From Bacteroidota bacterium (GTDB lineage Bacteria > Bacteroidota > Bacteroidia > UKL13-3), in assembly GCA_027484685.1 (NCBI GenBank), contig JAIXSO010000003.1, positions 1-64,000 on the forward strand: a DNA stretch of 64,000 nt. The letters are read 5' to 3'. Under the pieces are notes generated by a model. That model did not search any database. It saw nothing but the letters and a program-made list of their open reading frames with translations, and was not told the DNA's origin. The position numbers were made by a program, and so were the translations under genes. Shown in pieces: positions 7,657 to 16,700 of the stretch (positions are counted from its first letter, which is position 1; each line of letters opens with the position of its first letter).

Positions 7657-8579
7657 TGTTTAACAAAAAATTGATTAACAAAATGAAAACAAAAGTATTT
7701 TTAGCCAGTATAGTTTTATTGCTAAGCAATAGAAGCATGGCAGCCGAAGCCGCAACGTTTGATTATGGCGATTTTGATACGCTGTATTTAAAAGTAATGG
7801 GTGTTATCATTAGTATTTTAATCCTTATCATAGTAGGATTATTATATTTAACCTTAACCGCATTACGCAGAATTAACAACCCTGAATTGGTAAAAGCCGA
7901 TGAAGAAAGAACAACAGTAGAAAAGCTGTTTTCTTTACACTCATTAAAAGATGAGAAAAAGCTTTTATTAGATGAAAGTTTTGATGGAATTGTGGAGTTA
8001 GATAACCCAACTCCACCATGGTTTAACTTTATGTTTTACACTTCTATTGTTTTTGCAATTGTTTACGGATTTTGGTATCACTATTCTGACAATTTAGGTA
8101 AATTACAATTGGCAGAATACGAACAACAATTAGCAGATGCAGAAGTAGCCAAAACAGCATATTTAAAGAAAGTAGGCAATTCAATAGACGAAAGCAATGT
8201 TAAATTAATGGCCGATGCCAAAGATTTAACAGCAGGTAAAGAATTATATACTGCTAAATGCGCAGTTTGCCATAGAGAAGATGGCGGAGGAAATGTAGGT
8301 CCAAACTTAACAGATGAGTTTTGGTTACATGGAGGCCAAGTAAGCGATGTATTCAAAACCATTAAATATGGTGTTACTGGTAAGGGTATGATTGCTTGGG
8401 AAAAATCGTTAAATGGTTTACAAATGGCTCAATTAGCAAGTTATATTAAATCAATTGGCGGCACCAATCCACCAGCACCAAAAGCGCCACAAGGAACTAA
8501 AATGGAAGAAGCTGGTGCACCCGTTGCAACAGATAGTACAGCCGTAGCTACTGATAGTTTAGCTACCGCTTTAAAATAA
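7656..8579 (+). CDS. ccoP: cbb3-type cytochrome c oxidase subunit III (CcoP), monohaem
   Basis: The 307-residue protein has a signal-like N-terminus, a membrane helix (about 46-66), a second helix (about 123-141) and a single cytochrome c domain with CAVCH at 202-206. Proteobacterial CcoP carries two haems; the single-haem form is usual in Bacteroidota. The methionine in GKGMIAW is the likely sixth ligand. A Pro/Ala-rich, low-complexity tail follows (from about 275). Translation may instead start at Met10 (7683), which begins a cleaner signal peptide. Electrons pass through this subunit to CcoO and CcoN. Confidence 0.95.
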   Translation: MFNKKLINKMKTKVFLASIVLLLSNRSMAAEAATFDYGDFDTLYLKVMGVIISILILIIVGLLYLTLTALRRINNPELVKADEERTTVEKLFSLHSLKDEKKLLLDESFDGIVELDNPTPPWFNFMFYTSIVFAIVYGFWYHYSDNLGKLQLAEYEQQLADAEVAKTAYLKKVGNSIDESNVKLMADAKDLTAGKELYTAKCAVCHREDGGGNVGPNLTDEFWLHGGQVSDVFKTIKYGVTGKGMIAWEKSLNGLQMAQLASYIKSIGGTNPPAPKAPQGTKMEEAGAPVATDSTAVATDSLATALK

Positions 8580-8588
8580 AAGTGAGTT

Positions 8589-8660
8589 AACCACATAGAT
8601 ATAAAGAAAGCATAGCTAATAACTATGATAAACTATATATCTGTGTGGTTATTTTTTTTA
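8589..8660 (+). terminator. Rho-independent terminator after ccoP
   Basis: AACCACATAGATATA (8589-8603) pairs with TATATCTGTGTGGTT (8636-8650) with one U-G wobble, and a run of eight T follows at once. The loop is long (32 nt) but holds a nested hairpin, CATAG/CTATG. It separates the structural genes from ccoG. Confidence 0.75.
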
Positions 8661-8700
8661 AAACTTTAAAAAGTTTACCAATACAATAAATAATAAAATT

Positions 8701-10122
8701 ATGCACGAAGTAGAAGAGGCAAAGGCGCTAGATGGCGAACATTATCGCGATAGTTTATCGAATGTAAATAAAGATGGAAAACGTCTTTGGATTTTTGCAA
8801 AAAAACCAAAAGGAAATTTATACCAATACAGAACGCTTTTTGCATGGTTTTTATACATTATATTTTTTGCCACACCTTTTATTAAATTTCATGGACACCC
8901 ATTATTGTTATTTAATGTTTTAGAGCGAAAATTCATCATTTTTGGTATGCCTTTTTGGCCACAAGATTTAAACTTGTTTGCCTTATTGATGCTAACTTTT
9001 ATATTATTTATTATTGTATTTACTGTTTTGTTTGGCCGCATTTGGTGCGGGTGGGCTTGCCCTCAAACCATTTTTATGGAAATGCTTTTTCGTAAAATTG
9101 AATATTTAATTGAAGGTGATTTTAACCAACAAAAAAAACTAGCTGGCCAGGAATGGAATACTGAAAAAATACTTCGTAAAGGAGGTAAACATGTAGCATT
9201 TTATTTGATTTCATTTTTGATTGCCAATACATTTTTATCATACATTATTGGTATTGACCAAATGAAACTACTTATTACCGATGGACCATTGGCACATATT
9301 GGTAAGTTTGCTTCATTACTTATTTTCTCTACTGTATTTTATTTTGTTTTTGCTTTTTTACGCGAGTTAGTTTGTGTAATTATTTGTCCTTATGGCAGGT
9401 TACAAGGTTTAATGTTAGATCCACATTCCATAGTAGTAGCATACAATTATTTACGTGGCGAACCTCGTGGAAAAGCAAGTAAAAAAGATACTGCTACTCC
9501 TGCTCCAAAAGGCGATTGTATTGATTGTAAGTTATGCGTTCAAGTTTGCCCAACTGGTATTGATATCAGGAACGGCACTCAGCTAGAATGTATCAACTGT
9601 ACAGCTTGTGTAGATGCCTGCGATGAAGTAATGGTAAAAATAAATAAACCAACTCGTTTAATAGGCTTTAACTCTAAAAATGGAATTGATAATAACGAAA
9701 CCTTTAAGTTTACTTTACGTAATGTAGGTTACTCAGTTGTTTTAGTTGGTTTATTAACTCTTTTGGTTTATTTGGTTGCTAGCCGTAAAGAAATTGAAAC
9801 TACTTTAAACAGAACTGCTGGAATGCTTTACCAAACACAAGCCAATGGCAATATTAGTAACTTATATAATATTGAGTTTGTAAATAAAACCTTTGATTCT
9901 ATTCCAATTGAACTAGAATTAGTTGAACCAAAAGGCACCATCAAATTGATTGATAAACAAATCATAAAAATACCAAAAGACGAATTGGGAAAAACCAGTT
10001 TCTTTATTGAAATTGACCCTAAAACCATCACAAGTAATCAAAACAAAGTGTTGATTAATGTAAAAAGCAATGGTGTATTAATTGAACAAGTAAAATCAAA
10101 TTTTGTGGCTCCAGTTAATTAA
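8701..10122 (+). CDS. ccoG: cbb3 oxidase assembly protein CcoG (RdxA/FixG family)
   Basis: The 473-residue membrane ferredoxin has five or so hydrophobic segments, the early motif RIWCGWACPQT, and two 4Fe-4S clusters in CIDCKLCVQVCP and CINCTACVDACD. A C-terminal immunoglobulin-like domain (about 370-473) faces the periplasm. CcoG is thought to reduce copper during assembly of the cbb3 active site. It is followed by ccoH after 29 bp, so the assembly genes form one unit downstream of the oxidase terminator. Confidence 0.95.
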   Translation: MHEVEEAKALDGEHYRDSLSNVNKDGKRLWIFAKKPKGNLYQYRTLFAWFLYIIFFATPFIKFHGHPLLLFNVLERKFIIFGMPFWPQDLNLFALLMLTFILFIIVFTVLFGRIWCGWACPQTIFMEMLFRKIEYLIEGDFNQQKKLAGQEWNTEKILRKGGKHVAFYLISFLIANTFLSYIIGIDQMKLLITDGPLAHIGKFASLLIFSTVFYFVFAFLRELVCVIICPYGRLQGLMLDPHSIVVAYNYLRGEPRGKASKKDTATPAPKGDCIDCKLCVQVCPTGIDIRNGTQLECINCTACVDACDEVMVKINKPTRLIGFNSKNGIDNNETFKFTLRNVGYSVVLVGLLTLLVYLVASRKEIETTLNRTAGMLYQTQANGNISNLYNIEFVNKTFDSIPIELELVEPKGTIKLIDKQIIKIPKDELGKTSFFIEIDPKTITSNQNKVLINVKSNGVLIEQVKSNFVAPVN

Positions 10123-10151
10123 CTTTGGCCGCATAATAAATCAACTATAAA

Positions 10152-10592
10152 ATGAAAATAACCTGGGGAACCAAATTAGTAGCACTTACTGTTTTATTTA
10201 TGTGTTTCATCGTTTTTATGATTGTAAAAATGGTAAAACAAGATGTGGCATTAATTGAAACAGATTATTACGAAAAAGGCGAAAACTACCAAGCTACTAT
10301 TGATGAAAACAAAGGCGCTGATAGTTTAATACAGTTTGAAATAATTAATGTAAACAACCAAACTGTTTTACGTTTAAAAAACATAGCCCATAAAACCATT
10401 AGCAATGCACAGTTAAACCTAAAATACTTGGCTAATAAAACCAAAGATAAAACCTTTGAGGTACAAATTGGTGATTCAATTCCAACCAATATTGATATTA
10501 CTAATTTTGAAAAAGGTAATTGGGTTGGCAACCTAAATTGGACCGATAATTCAGGTAAACATTATTTGGAAAAAAATTTCGATATAAAATAA
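10152..10592 (+). CDS. ccoH: FixH/CcoH family assembly protein
   Basis: The 146-residue protein has one N-terminal membrane helix (about 8-26) followed by a beta-rich periplasmic domain. The motif IETDYYEKGENYQATID after the helix is characteristic of FixH/CcoH. The protein is needed for maturation of the cbb3 complex in other bacteria. The next gene starts 3 bp downstream, indicating tight operon organisation. Confidence 0.9.
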   Translation: MKITWGTKLVALTVLFMCFIVFMIVKMVKQDVALIETDYYEKGENYQATIDENKGADSLIQFEIINVNNQTVLRLKNIAHKTISNAQLNLKYLANKTKDKTFEVQIGDSIPTNIDITNFEKGNWVGNLNWTDNSGKHYLEKNFDIK

Positions 10593-10595
10593 CGT

Positions 10596-11294
10596 ATGCT
10601 TTTTTTAACTGCATTAATAACTGGAATGGTAAGCAGCTTGCATTGTGCAGGCATGTGCGGACCCATTGCGTTTGCATTGCCAAGGCATAGCAATACCCAA
10701 GGTCATTTATGGCTTTCTAGGTTCATGTATAATGCAGGACGTATTTTTACTTATGCCATTTTAGGGTTCATAATTGGTGCGGTTGGCTTTCAATTAAAGC
10801 TAGCGGGCTTACAACAATCCATAAGTATTTTTGCAGGAATTAGCATTTTAGTTATTACTTTAATCAAGCTATTTTTACCTAAAATAGCCAATCAATTCGA
10901 CATCAATTTTTGGGGTAATAAATGGTATGGCAAATTATTTACCAGCAAAAGCTCGTATTCATTTTTTTTAATAGGTAACTTAAATGGCCTTTTGCCTTGC
11001 GGGTTTGTGTATGTTGCTTTAATTGCTTCATTGGCTACTCAATCGGCACTTTCAGGCGCATTATTTATGGCTACATTTGGCCTAGGAACACTTCCGGTAA
11101 TGTTTACTATTGCTATGTTAGGGCAAATTATCAATTTAAAATTTAGGCAAAAAGCCAATTTATTAATGCCTGTTTTCGCCATCTTTTTTGCATGTTTGTT
11201 TATACTTAGAGGACTCAATTTAGGTATTCCATTTGTAAGCCCTCAAATTAACGAAACCGAAGTAAGTGGTAATATGTGTGGAACTGGGCATTAG
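10596..11294 (+). CDS. SafE/DsbD_2-type membrane transporter linked to cbb3 assembly
   Basis: This 232-residue protein has about six membrane helices and the N-terminal motif LHCAGMCGP, the signature of the sulfite exporter TauE/SafE-like (DsbD_2 fold) proteins encoded next to ccoGH in Bacteroidota and Proteobacteria. The Cys pair is suited to copper binding, and a role in copper delivery to the oxidase is commonly proposed; that is inference. A second conserved segment is GNLNGLLPCGFVYVAL. It ends the respiratory operon. No ccoI copper ATPase or ccoS is in the window. Confidence 0.85.
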   Translation: MLFLTALITGMVSSLHCAGMCGPIAFALPRHSNTQGHLWLSRFMYNAGRIFTYAILGFIIGAVGFQLKLAGLQQSISIFAGISILVITLIKLFLPKIANQFDINFWGNKWYGKLFTSKSSYSFFLIGNLNGLLPCGFVYVALIASLATQSALSGALFMATFGLGTLPVMFTIAMLGQIINLKFRQKANLLMPVFAIFFACLFILRGLNLGIPFVSPQINETEVSGNMCGTGH

Positions 11295-11351
11295 GAAATT
11301 GCTTATTTACAGTATTGGGGCTAGAAATAGTTGACACCGCAAGGCAAAATC

Positions 11352-11876
11352 TTAAGGAGTAAAACTATTGGTACTATCAGGCTTGGGACTAAATTTCTTA
11401 AACTTAAAAATGATGTTTTCACTTCTTTTTTCAGTACCATCAGAACGCATTGAATTGGTGATCTGAAAAGTACTATCATTTATTATTGTTCCAAAATCAA
11501 TGTATGTTTTTAATGGACCTCCAGTTGAAGAATACCACCTTTCTAAGCTTATATTATTACCTTCAACATTAAACAAACCCCATGAAAATTTAATTCCCTT
11601 TAGTTTATTTATAAAACTAGTAGAAGATAGTGAATTCTCAATGTAATTTGGAACTGTTAAATCATAACCATCACCAGCATTTAACAGCACACCATTATTG
11701 AAAAAAACATAAACTGAAGCTTTATTTGAAAATTTATTTATAGTATAATAATATCCATCAATTTTTAATTGTTGACCGGTGTATTCGGTTTTTGTTAAAG
11801 AAAGCTTATCATCAGGATAAATTTTTTCGCAATTATTAAACAAACACATTAGTGAAATTAATAAAAAAAATTTCAT
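11352..11876 (-). CDS. Hypothetical lipoprotein
   Basis: With the start at MKFFLLISLMCLFNNC (11876) the 174-residue product has a signal peptide and a lipobox-like Cys at 16. A start at 11906 would add ten residues and overlap the stop of the small frame at 11900-12007. The rest is a soluble beta-rich domain with no motif I recognise. No transcription terminator is obvious after its stop. Confidence 0.65.
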   Translation of the reverse strand: MKFFLLISLMCLFNNCEKIYPDDKLSLTKTEYTGQQLKIDGYYYTINKFSNKASVYVFFNNGVLLNAGDGYDLTVPNYIENSLSSTSFINKLKGIKFSWGLFNVEGNNISLERWYSSTGGPLKTYIDFGTIINDSTFQITNSMRSDGTEKRSENIIFKFKKFSPKPDSTNSFTP

Positions 11877-11899
11877 AAATGTGTTATTAATTTTCAAAT

Positions 11900-12007
11900 T
11901 TACCATAATCCATTGCCTCCACCAGCTAGTTTAAGTTTAAAATTAAAGTCTAACAATCCCAATATATCTGAAAGGATTTCCACTCCGATTTTCTGCATGA
12001 TGTTCAT
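11900..12007 (-). CDS. Possible 35-residue peptide ending LAGGGNGLW
   Basis: A short frame starts at 12007 (MNIMQKIGVEILSDI) and ends in KLKLAGGGNGLW, with its TAA inside the alternative start region (ATGGTAA) of the lipoprotein gene. The mix of an amphipathic helix and a Gly-rich end resembles secreted leader peptides of the double-glycine type, but no processing protease or transporter is nearby. The same frame stays open further upstream without a clear start, so it could be chance. The remaining spacer to 12291 is AT-rich and shows no gene. Confidence 0.25.
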   Translation of the reverse strand: MNIMQKIGVEILSDILGLLDFNFKLKLAGGGNGLW

Positions 12008-12291
12008 AAAGCAAATGTATAAAAAGGCATTTATTTTTCGTATTGCAAATGCTAAAAATTTTAAGCCTAGTTTGCAAAACTACAACCACTTTGTTTGTAT
12101 CAAATCTAAGCAGATTGAAATAAAATCTTTTGGTCAAAAATACATGTAGAGTTCATTTATAATATTTTTAAACAAAACAGTAATTTTTAGCACCTTGCTT
12201 TTACTAAAACTATTGATAATTTTGAGCAATATTTAAGCATAGCCAATAATGGTACAATGTTTGAATAACAACAAAATTATACCGTATTAAA

Positions 12292-13692
12292 GTGAAAACT
12301 AAACTACTATTTATATTATCGTTTACAGCATTTTTTTTCCTATCGTGTGGCACTTCAAAAAATGGAGTTAACCGCAAGGATAGAAACAAACAGCCTAACT
12401 GGGTGCAACAACGCCCTGTAAACCCAAGTTATTATATTGGAATTGGTTACGCTAACAAAACATTAAACCCAACCGATTTCCAGCAAATGGCCAAAAAGCG
12501 CGCTTTAAACGACATGATTGGCGAAATAAAAGTGGTGGTCTCAAGTAATTCTATTTTATCGCAATATCAAAACAATGCCAACTATAACCAAAGTTTTGCA
12601 ACCGAAACTCAAGTAAATGCGCAAGCCATGGTGGAAGATTTTGAAGTAGTAGATAGTTGGGAAAACAAAAACGATTTTTACATTTACTACAAACTTTCGA
12701 AAAGCGATTACGAAGCTGCCAAACGCAGAAAACTACAAGCTGCCATTAATCAATCTATCAATTTTTTAGATAACGCTGACCAACTTTCGTACAAAGACAA
12801 TTTTATGCAAATAATACGTTTGCGCATAAAAGCATTGAGTGCGTTGCAAAATTACTTAAACGAAGATGTAGCAACAGAATACAAAGGCAAACAAGTGTAT
12901 TTGGTAAACGAAATTGTAAACCAAATTCAAAACCAATTATACAAACTGCAAGTTAAAACCGATGTAGTAGAACTAAAAGGAAAAATTGGTAAGCCCATCA
13001 GCAATCCTTTTACTGCGAGCGTTAAACTAGAGTCAGACAACTCATTTGTGCCTTTTGTACCGTTAACTTTAAAAGCAAACCAAACCAAATTTGATTATGG
13101 AAACAGTGCAGAAACCGATCAAAATGGAGTAGCTACTTTTTCGTTGAATAAAATTTTAGCTAAAGATCCCATTCAACAAGTAAAAATAATGGTTGATATA
13201 GCCACTATTATAAAAACAGATAGTTTAAATGGATTATTAAAAAGTGTTTTAACTAATATAGATGCGCCAAGTACTAATTTTAGATTAGTGGTAGAGCCTT
13301 TAAAAATTTACACCAATAGCCAAGAACAAATTTTAGGTAAAAATTTGGAATTTAATATCATAGAACCATTGCTTAAACGTAAATTGGTAGAGAGTGGATG
13401 TAACTTTGTAAGCGATAGAAAAAATGCAGATTACGAAATAAAAATAGTAGCCAACACTACTGATTTAGGAGTAATTTGGGGTAAAATGTTACAAGCCAAT
13501 ATCAATATGAATATTAGCATTGTAGATGCCACCAATAACCATGAAATTTATAAAAATGCTTTGAAGGATATAAAAGGTTTTCAACTAACGCCAGAAAATG
13601 CGAGCAAAGATGCTTACAACAACATGCTTTCTAATTTTTGGGAAAAAGTTTACCCTGAGTTTTTAAACGAGCTTTTATTAGCTGATCATTGA
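12292..13692 (+). CDS. LPP20-family lipoprotein
   Basis: A GTG start at 12292 is required, because the signal peptide MKTKLLFILSFTAFFFLSC begins there and the lipidated Cys is residue 19. The 466-residue protein has the segment QPNWVQQRPVNPSYYIGIG typical of LPP20-like domains, followed by a helical part and a beta-rich C-terminal half. LPP20-like lipoproteins are envelope proteins of uncertain function. The gene stands alone and is followed by a hairpin element and a terminator-like stem. Confidence 0.8.
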   Translation: MKTKLLFILSFTAFFFLSCGTSKNGVNRKDRNKQPNWVQQRPVNPSYYIGIGYANKTLNPTDFQQMAKKRALNDMIGEIKVVVSSNSILSQYQNNANYNQSFATETQVNAQAMVEDFEVVDSWENKNDFYIYYKLSKSDYEAAKRRKLQAAINQSINFLDNADQLSYKDNFMQIIRLRIKALSALQNYLNEDVATEYKGKQVYLVNEIVNQIQNQLYKLQVKTDVVELKGKIGKPISNPFTASVKLESDNSFVPFVPLTLKANQTKFDYGNSAETDQNGVATFSLNKILAKDPIQQVKIMVDIATIIKTDSLNGLLKSVLTNIDAPSTNFRLVVEPLKIYTNSQEQILGKNLEFNIIEPLLKRKLVESGCNFVSDRKNADYEIKIVANTTDLGVIWGKMLQANINMNISIVDATNNHEIYKNALKDIKGFQLTPENASKDAYNNMLSNFWEKVYPEFLNELLLADH

Positions 13693-13725
13693 GCGAAAAA
13701 TCGGCATCAAATGCTTTAAAATATT

Positions 13726-13806
13726 GGTCATTTCGAGCGAAGTCGAGAAATCAATGCTCCCTTTTAAAAACATTTCTTCCGACAAATCGGAATCGCTCAA
13801 TGTGAC
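13726..13806. repeat. Extragenic hairpin element
   Basis: The element begins GGTCATTTCGAGCGAAGTCG and ends with AATCGCTCAATGTGAC. Its ends pair imperfectly, and it contains the inner hairpins TTCGAGCGAAGTCGAG and TTCCGACAAATCGGAA (13777-13792). Sequences of this GTCATTTCGAGCG type are common interspersed elements between genes in Bacteroidota. It lies between two genes on opposite strands. Confidence 0.55.
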
Positions 13807-13815
13807 AAAACGAGT

Positions 13816-13846
13816 GAGACTGTTCTTTTAAAACAGCCTCTTTTAT
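13816..13846 (+). terminator. Probable terminator of the LPP20-family gene
   Basis: GAGACTGTT (13816-13824) pairs with AACAGCCTC (13832-13840) with one mismatch around a short loop, and TTTTATATTTT follows. The orientation fits termination of the upstream + strand lipoprotein gene. Confidence 0.6.
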
Positions 13847-13867
13847 ATTTTAAATTAAGCAAATCGT

Positions 13868-15109
13868 TTATGCTTGTTGCTCCCAAACTTGAACCAACTC
13901 CACCAAAACATCAACCGCGCATTGCATGTCTTGCACACTTACATATTCTTGCTTGCTATGAATAGCCATTTCGCCAGTAAAAATATTAGGGCAAGGTAAA
14001 CCCATAAACGAAAGTCTTGAACCATCAGTTCCACCTCTAATATTGGTTTTTACTAAATTTAAACCTGCACGTTTGTATGCCTCTTCAGCATTGGCCATTA
14101 CTTGCGGATATTGGTCTAAAATTTCTTTCATGTTGCGGTATTGCTCAGTTACTTTAATTTCATAAGTAGCACCTTCAAATTTAGCAACTGCTTGTTGCGC
14201 CAATTGTTCTAACAAAGCTTCATGCTCTTTTAGTTTGGCAGTGTCAAAATCGCGAACTATAAACCCAACTGTAGCTTTTTCAACTGTTCCTTCTATTGAA
14301 ACAGGATGAACAAAACCTTGGCAACCATCTGTTTTTTCAGGACACATGATATCTGCTGGTAATAACGTAGTAAAATAGGAAGCTGCTTTTATTGCGCTTA
14401 CCATTTTATTTTTAGCATAACCCGGGTGCGCACTTATGCCATGAAAAATTACTTTACAACCATCAGCACTAAAGGTTTCGCCTTCTAAATGACCACGTTC
14501 GCCACCATCTAAGGTATAACCAAAATCTGCATTCAGTTTTTTCATGTCTATTTTATCAACCCCCTGCCCTATTTCTTCATCAGGTGTAAATAATATTCTG
14601 ATATCGCCATGCTTAATTTCAGGGTGAGCTAATAATAATTGAGCCAAATCCATAATAATAGCAATTCCCGCTTTATCATCGGCACCTAATAAGGTTAAAC
14701 CACTAGCAGTTATTATATCATCACCAATTCTTTCTTGCAAATAAGTATGGTTTTTAGCCGATAGCACTACCGAATTATCATCAGGCATCACAATATCGCT
14801 TCCATCCCATTTTTTATGTAAAATAGGCTTTACATTGGTTCCACTGCAATCTGGGCTTGTATCTACATGCGAACAAAAACATAATACTGGAACTTTTTTA
14901 TCGGTGTTAGTTGGTATGGTTGCATATACATAACCAAACTCATCGGTTTCAGCATTTAAGCCCAATGCTATTAATTCATTGCATAATAACCGGCTCAAAT
15001 CTTTTTGTTTTTCACTACTTGGATTTGAAGTACTATTAGGATCGGCAGTGGTATCAACTTGTACGTAGCGCATCAATCTTTCGGCTACTGAGTAGTTATA
15101 ATTTTTCAT
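13868..15109 (-). CDS. pepT: Peptidase T (tripeptide aminopeptidase, M20 family)
   Basis: I start at MKNYNYSVAERLMRY (15109), giving 413 residues, the normal PepT length; an upstream Met would add twelve unsupported residues. The zinc ligands and catalytic residues are visible: FCSHVDTSPD (His, Asp), GADDKAGIA (bridging Asp), TPDEEIGQG (catalytic Glu and ligand Glu), LDGGERG (Asp) and the C-terminal AIHSKQEYV (His). The enzyme removes N-terminal residues from tripeptides in the cytoplasm. Confidence 0.95.
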   Translation of the reverse strand: MKNYNYSVAERLMRYVQVDTTADPNSTSNPSSEKQKDLSRLLCNELIALGLNAETDEFGYVYATIPTNTDKKVPVLCFCSHVDTSPDCSGTNVKPILHKKWDGSDIVMPDDNSVVLSAKNHTYLQERIGDDIITASGLTLLGADDKAGIAIIMDLAQLLLAHPEIKHGDIRILFTPDEEIGQGVDKIDMKKLNADFGYTLDGGERGHLEGETFSADGCKVIFHGISAHPGYAKNKMVSAIKAASYFTTLLPADIMCPEKTDGCQGFVHPVSIEGTVEKATVGFIVRDFDTAKLKEHEALLEQLAQQAVAKFEGATYEIKVTEQYRNMKEILDQYPQVMANAEEAYKRAGLNLVKTNIRGGTDGSRLSFMGLPCPNIFTGEMAIHSKQEYVSVQDMQCAVDVLVELVQVWEQQA

Positions 15110-15417
15110 TGTACAATTATTGTAAATTAAACTGACGATTTGCACTAAAATTTTATTGACGGTACTTCATTTTAGTATTAAACATTTACTTAAATGTGTT
15201 GAATGGAAAAATTTACTATTAAAATAAAAATTAAAACTGCCTCATAATGAGCAAGTTTTAAAAAAATTAAAAAAAATTATGACGAAAATTTGATAATATG
15301 ACTTTTGTTAGTAAATTTGATTTAACAATTAAACCAAAAATCATCGCCTATAAAGTATAAACCTTTACACTAACCAATTAATTATAACTGTTTGCTAAAA
15401 AACTACTGAACCAATTA
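15110..15417. other. Intergenic region between divergent pepT and the sigma-factor gene
   Basis: This 308-bp AT-rich spacer must hold promoters for both divergent genes. I see no convincing TAnnTTTG element at a suitable distance, no long inverted repeat and no small gene. The short fold around TTATGACG/TAATATGAC near 15277-15302 is too weak to call. Confidence 0.5.
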
Positions 15418-16047
15418 ATGCTTACAATTATGCAAACCTCAAAAGTTAGTGACGATGAATTGATACTGATGTATCTTAATGGCGATGTGCGTAGTTTCGA
15501 AACATTGCTAAGAAGGCATAAAAATGCCGGCTTTTCAGTAATTTTACAAAAAGTAAAACAAAAAGATATTGCGGAAGAAATTTTCCAAAATGTTTTTATT
15601 AAAATTATTGAAGTTTTAAACGATGGCCGTTATACTGAAACCGGAAGGTTTAAACAGTATTTATTATGCTTGTGTAACAACTTTTCGATTGATTATTTGC
15701 GCAAAAACTCAAAAAAGAAAGAATTTTTATTTTCTAACTTTATGAGTACCGATGCAGATGACGAGAACTACTCGTATTTTGACAATTACGCTGACGACAA
15801 AGTGCGCGCGCCTTTCGAAGATTTTGAAGCAGAAAAAGAAGCTACTCTTTTACGCAATTTAATTTTACAATTACCTACAGAACAACAAGAAGTAATTATT
15901 TTAAAACATTGGGGTAACTTAAAGTTTAGAGAAATAGCTGATCAAATTGGCGAAAATATCAATACTGTTCAAGGTAGATTTAGGTACGGAATTAAAAAAC
16001 TAAAAGAGCTCATTAAACAGCAACAAATTGAAATTTCGTTGAATTAA
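15418..16047 (+). CDS. RNA polymerase sigma factor, sigma-70/ECF type
   Basis: The 209-residue protein has region 2 (LILMYLNGDVRSFETLLRRH to about residue 100) and region 4 (LPTEQQEVIILKHWGNLKFR, with the helix-turn-helix IADQIGENINTVQGRFRYG). Regions 1 and 3 are absent, as in ECF factors. An acidic linker (STDADDENYSYFDNYADD) separates the domains. The start could be 15418 or 15430 (MQTSKVSDDEL). No anti-sigma gene is adjacent; the following gene encodes a DUF4294 protein. Confidence 0.9.
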   Translation: MLTIMQTSKVSDDELILMYLNGDVRSFETLLRRHKNAGFSVILQKVKQKDIAEEIFQNVFIKIIEVLNDGRYTETGRFKQYLLCLCNNFSIDYLRKNSKKKEFLFSNFMSTDADDENYSYFDNYADDKVRAPFEDFEAEKEATLLRNLILQLPTEQQEVIILKHWGNLKFREIADQIGENINTVQGRFRYGIKKLKELIKQQQIEISLN

Positions 16048-16082
16048 AATACTTTTGGCATTATTTTTTCAATAGTATATTT

Positions 16083-16607
16083 ATGAAACTTAGAAACCTA
16101 TATATTTACTTATTCTTATTTGGCTCATTAACTATTAAAGCTCAGGATACTATAAAAAATATTACCCTTCCTGACTTTATAGTTACTGCCCAAAAAGATC
16201 CTGAATACGAAAAAAAATACCAACGCTTGGTTTACAATGTAAAAAAAGCATTGCCTTATGCCAAGTTAGCGGCTTTCAGGTACCAAATGTTGGAGCAAAA
16301 TCTACAGCTTTTGCCAACAGAAAAGGCAAGAAAAGCTTATTTAAAGAAAACAGAAGCCAACATAAAAGACCAATTTATGGACGATTTAAAAGGCCTAACT
16401 GTTAGCCAAGGTAAAATATTAATTAAACTAATTTACCGCGAAACAGGCAGAACAACCTATGACTTATTAGAAACCTATAGAGGTAATTTTACCGCCTATT
16501 TTTGGCAAGGTATGACTAAGTTTTATGGCGGAAATCTTAAAGATGAATATAACCCCGTAGAAGACTGGCAGATAGAACAAATAATAAAGCAACTGGGCTT
16601 TGAATAA
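16083..16607 (+). CDS. DUF4294 family exported protein
   Basis: The 174-residue protein has a signal peptide ending around TIKAQ and then the DUF4294 core, including YQRLVYNVKKALPYAKLAAF and LIYRETGRTTYDLLETYRG. The family is confined to Bacteroidota and has no assigned function. It follows the sigma-factor gene by 35 bp and may be co-transcribed with it. A strong terminator follows. Confidence 0.8.
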   Translation: MKLRNLYIYLFLFGSLTIKAQDTIKNITLPDFIVTAQKDPEYEKKYQRLVYNVKKALPYAKLAAFRYQMLEQNLQLLPTEKARKAYLKKTEANIKDQFMDDLKGLTVSQGKILIKLIYRETGRTTYDLLETYRGNFTAYFWQGMTKFYGGNLKDEYNPVEDWQIEQIIKQLGFE

Positions 16608-16635
16608 GTTATTTAGTTGCAAATATTAATTGGAT

Positions 16636-16676
16636 AAAAAAAGCCCAATCAAACTATAGTTTGATTGGGCTTTTTA
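16636..16676. terminator. Bidirectional rho-independent terminator
   Basis: AAGCCCAATCAAACTA and TAGTTTGATTGGGCTT (16641-16672) form a perfect 16-bp stem with almost no loop, flanked by A5 on the left and T5 on the right. It serves both the DUF4294 gene and the convergent T9SS cargo gene. Confidence 0.9.
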
Positions 16677-16700
16677 AATTATTAACTCTATTAATGATGA

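Noticed and set aside
11913-12149. 78-codon + strand frame upstream of the LPP20-type gene
   Set aside because: Composition is random-looking and it lies opposite the small frame at 11900-12007; no signal peptide or domain.
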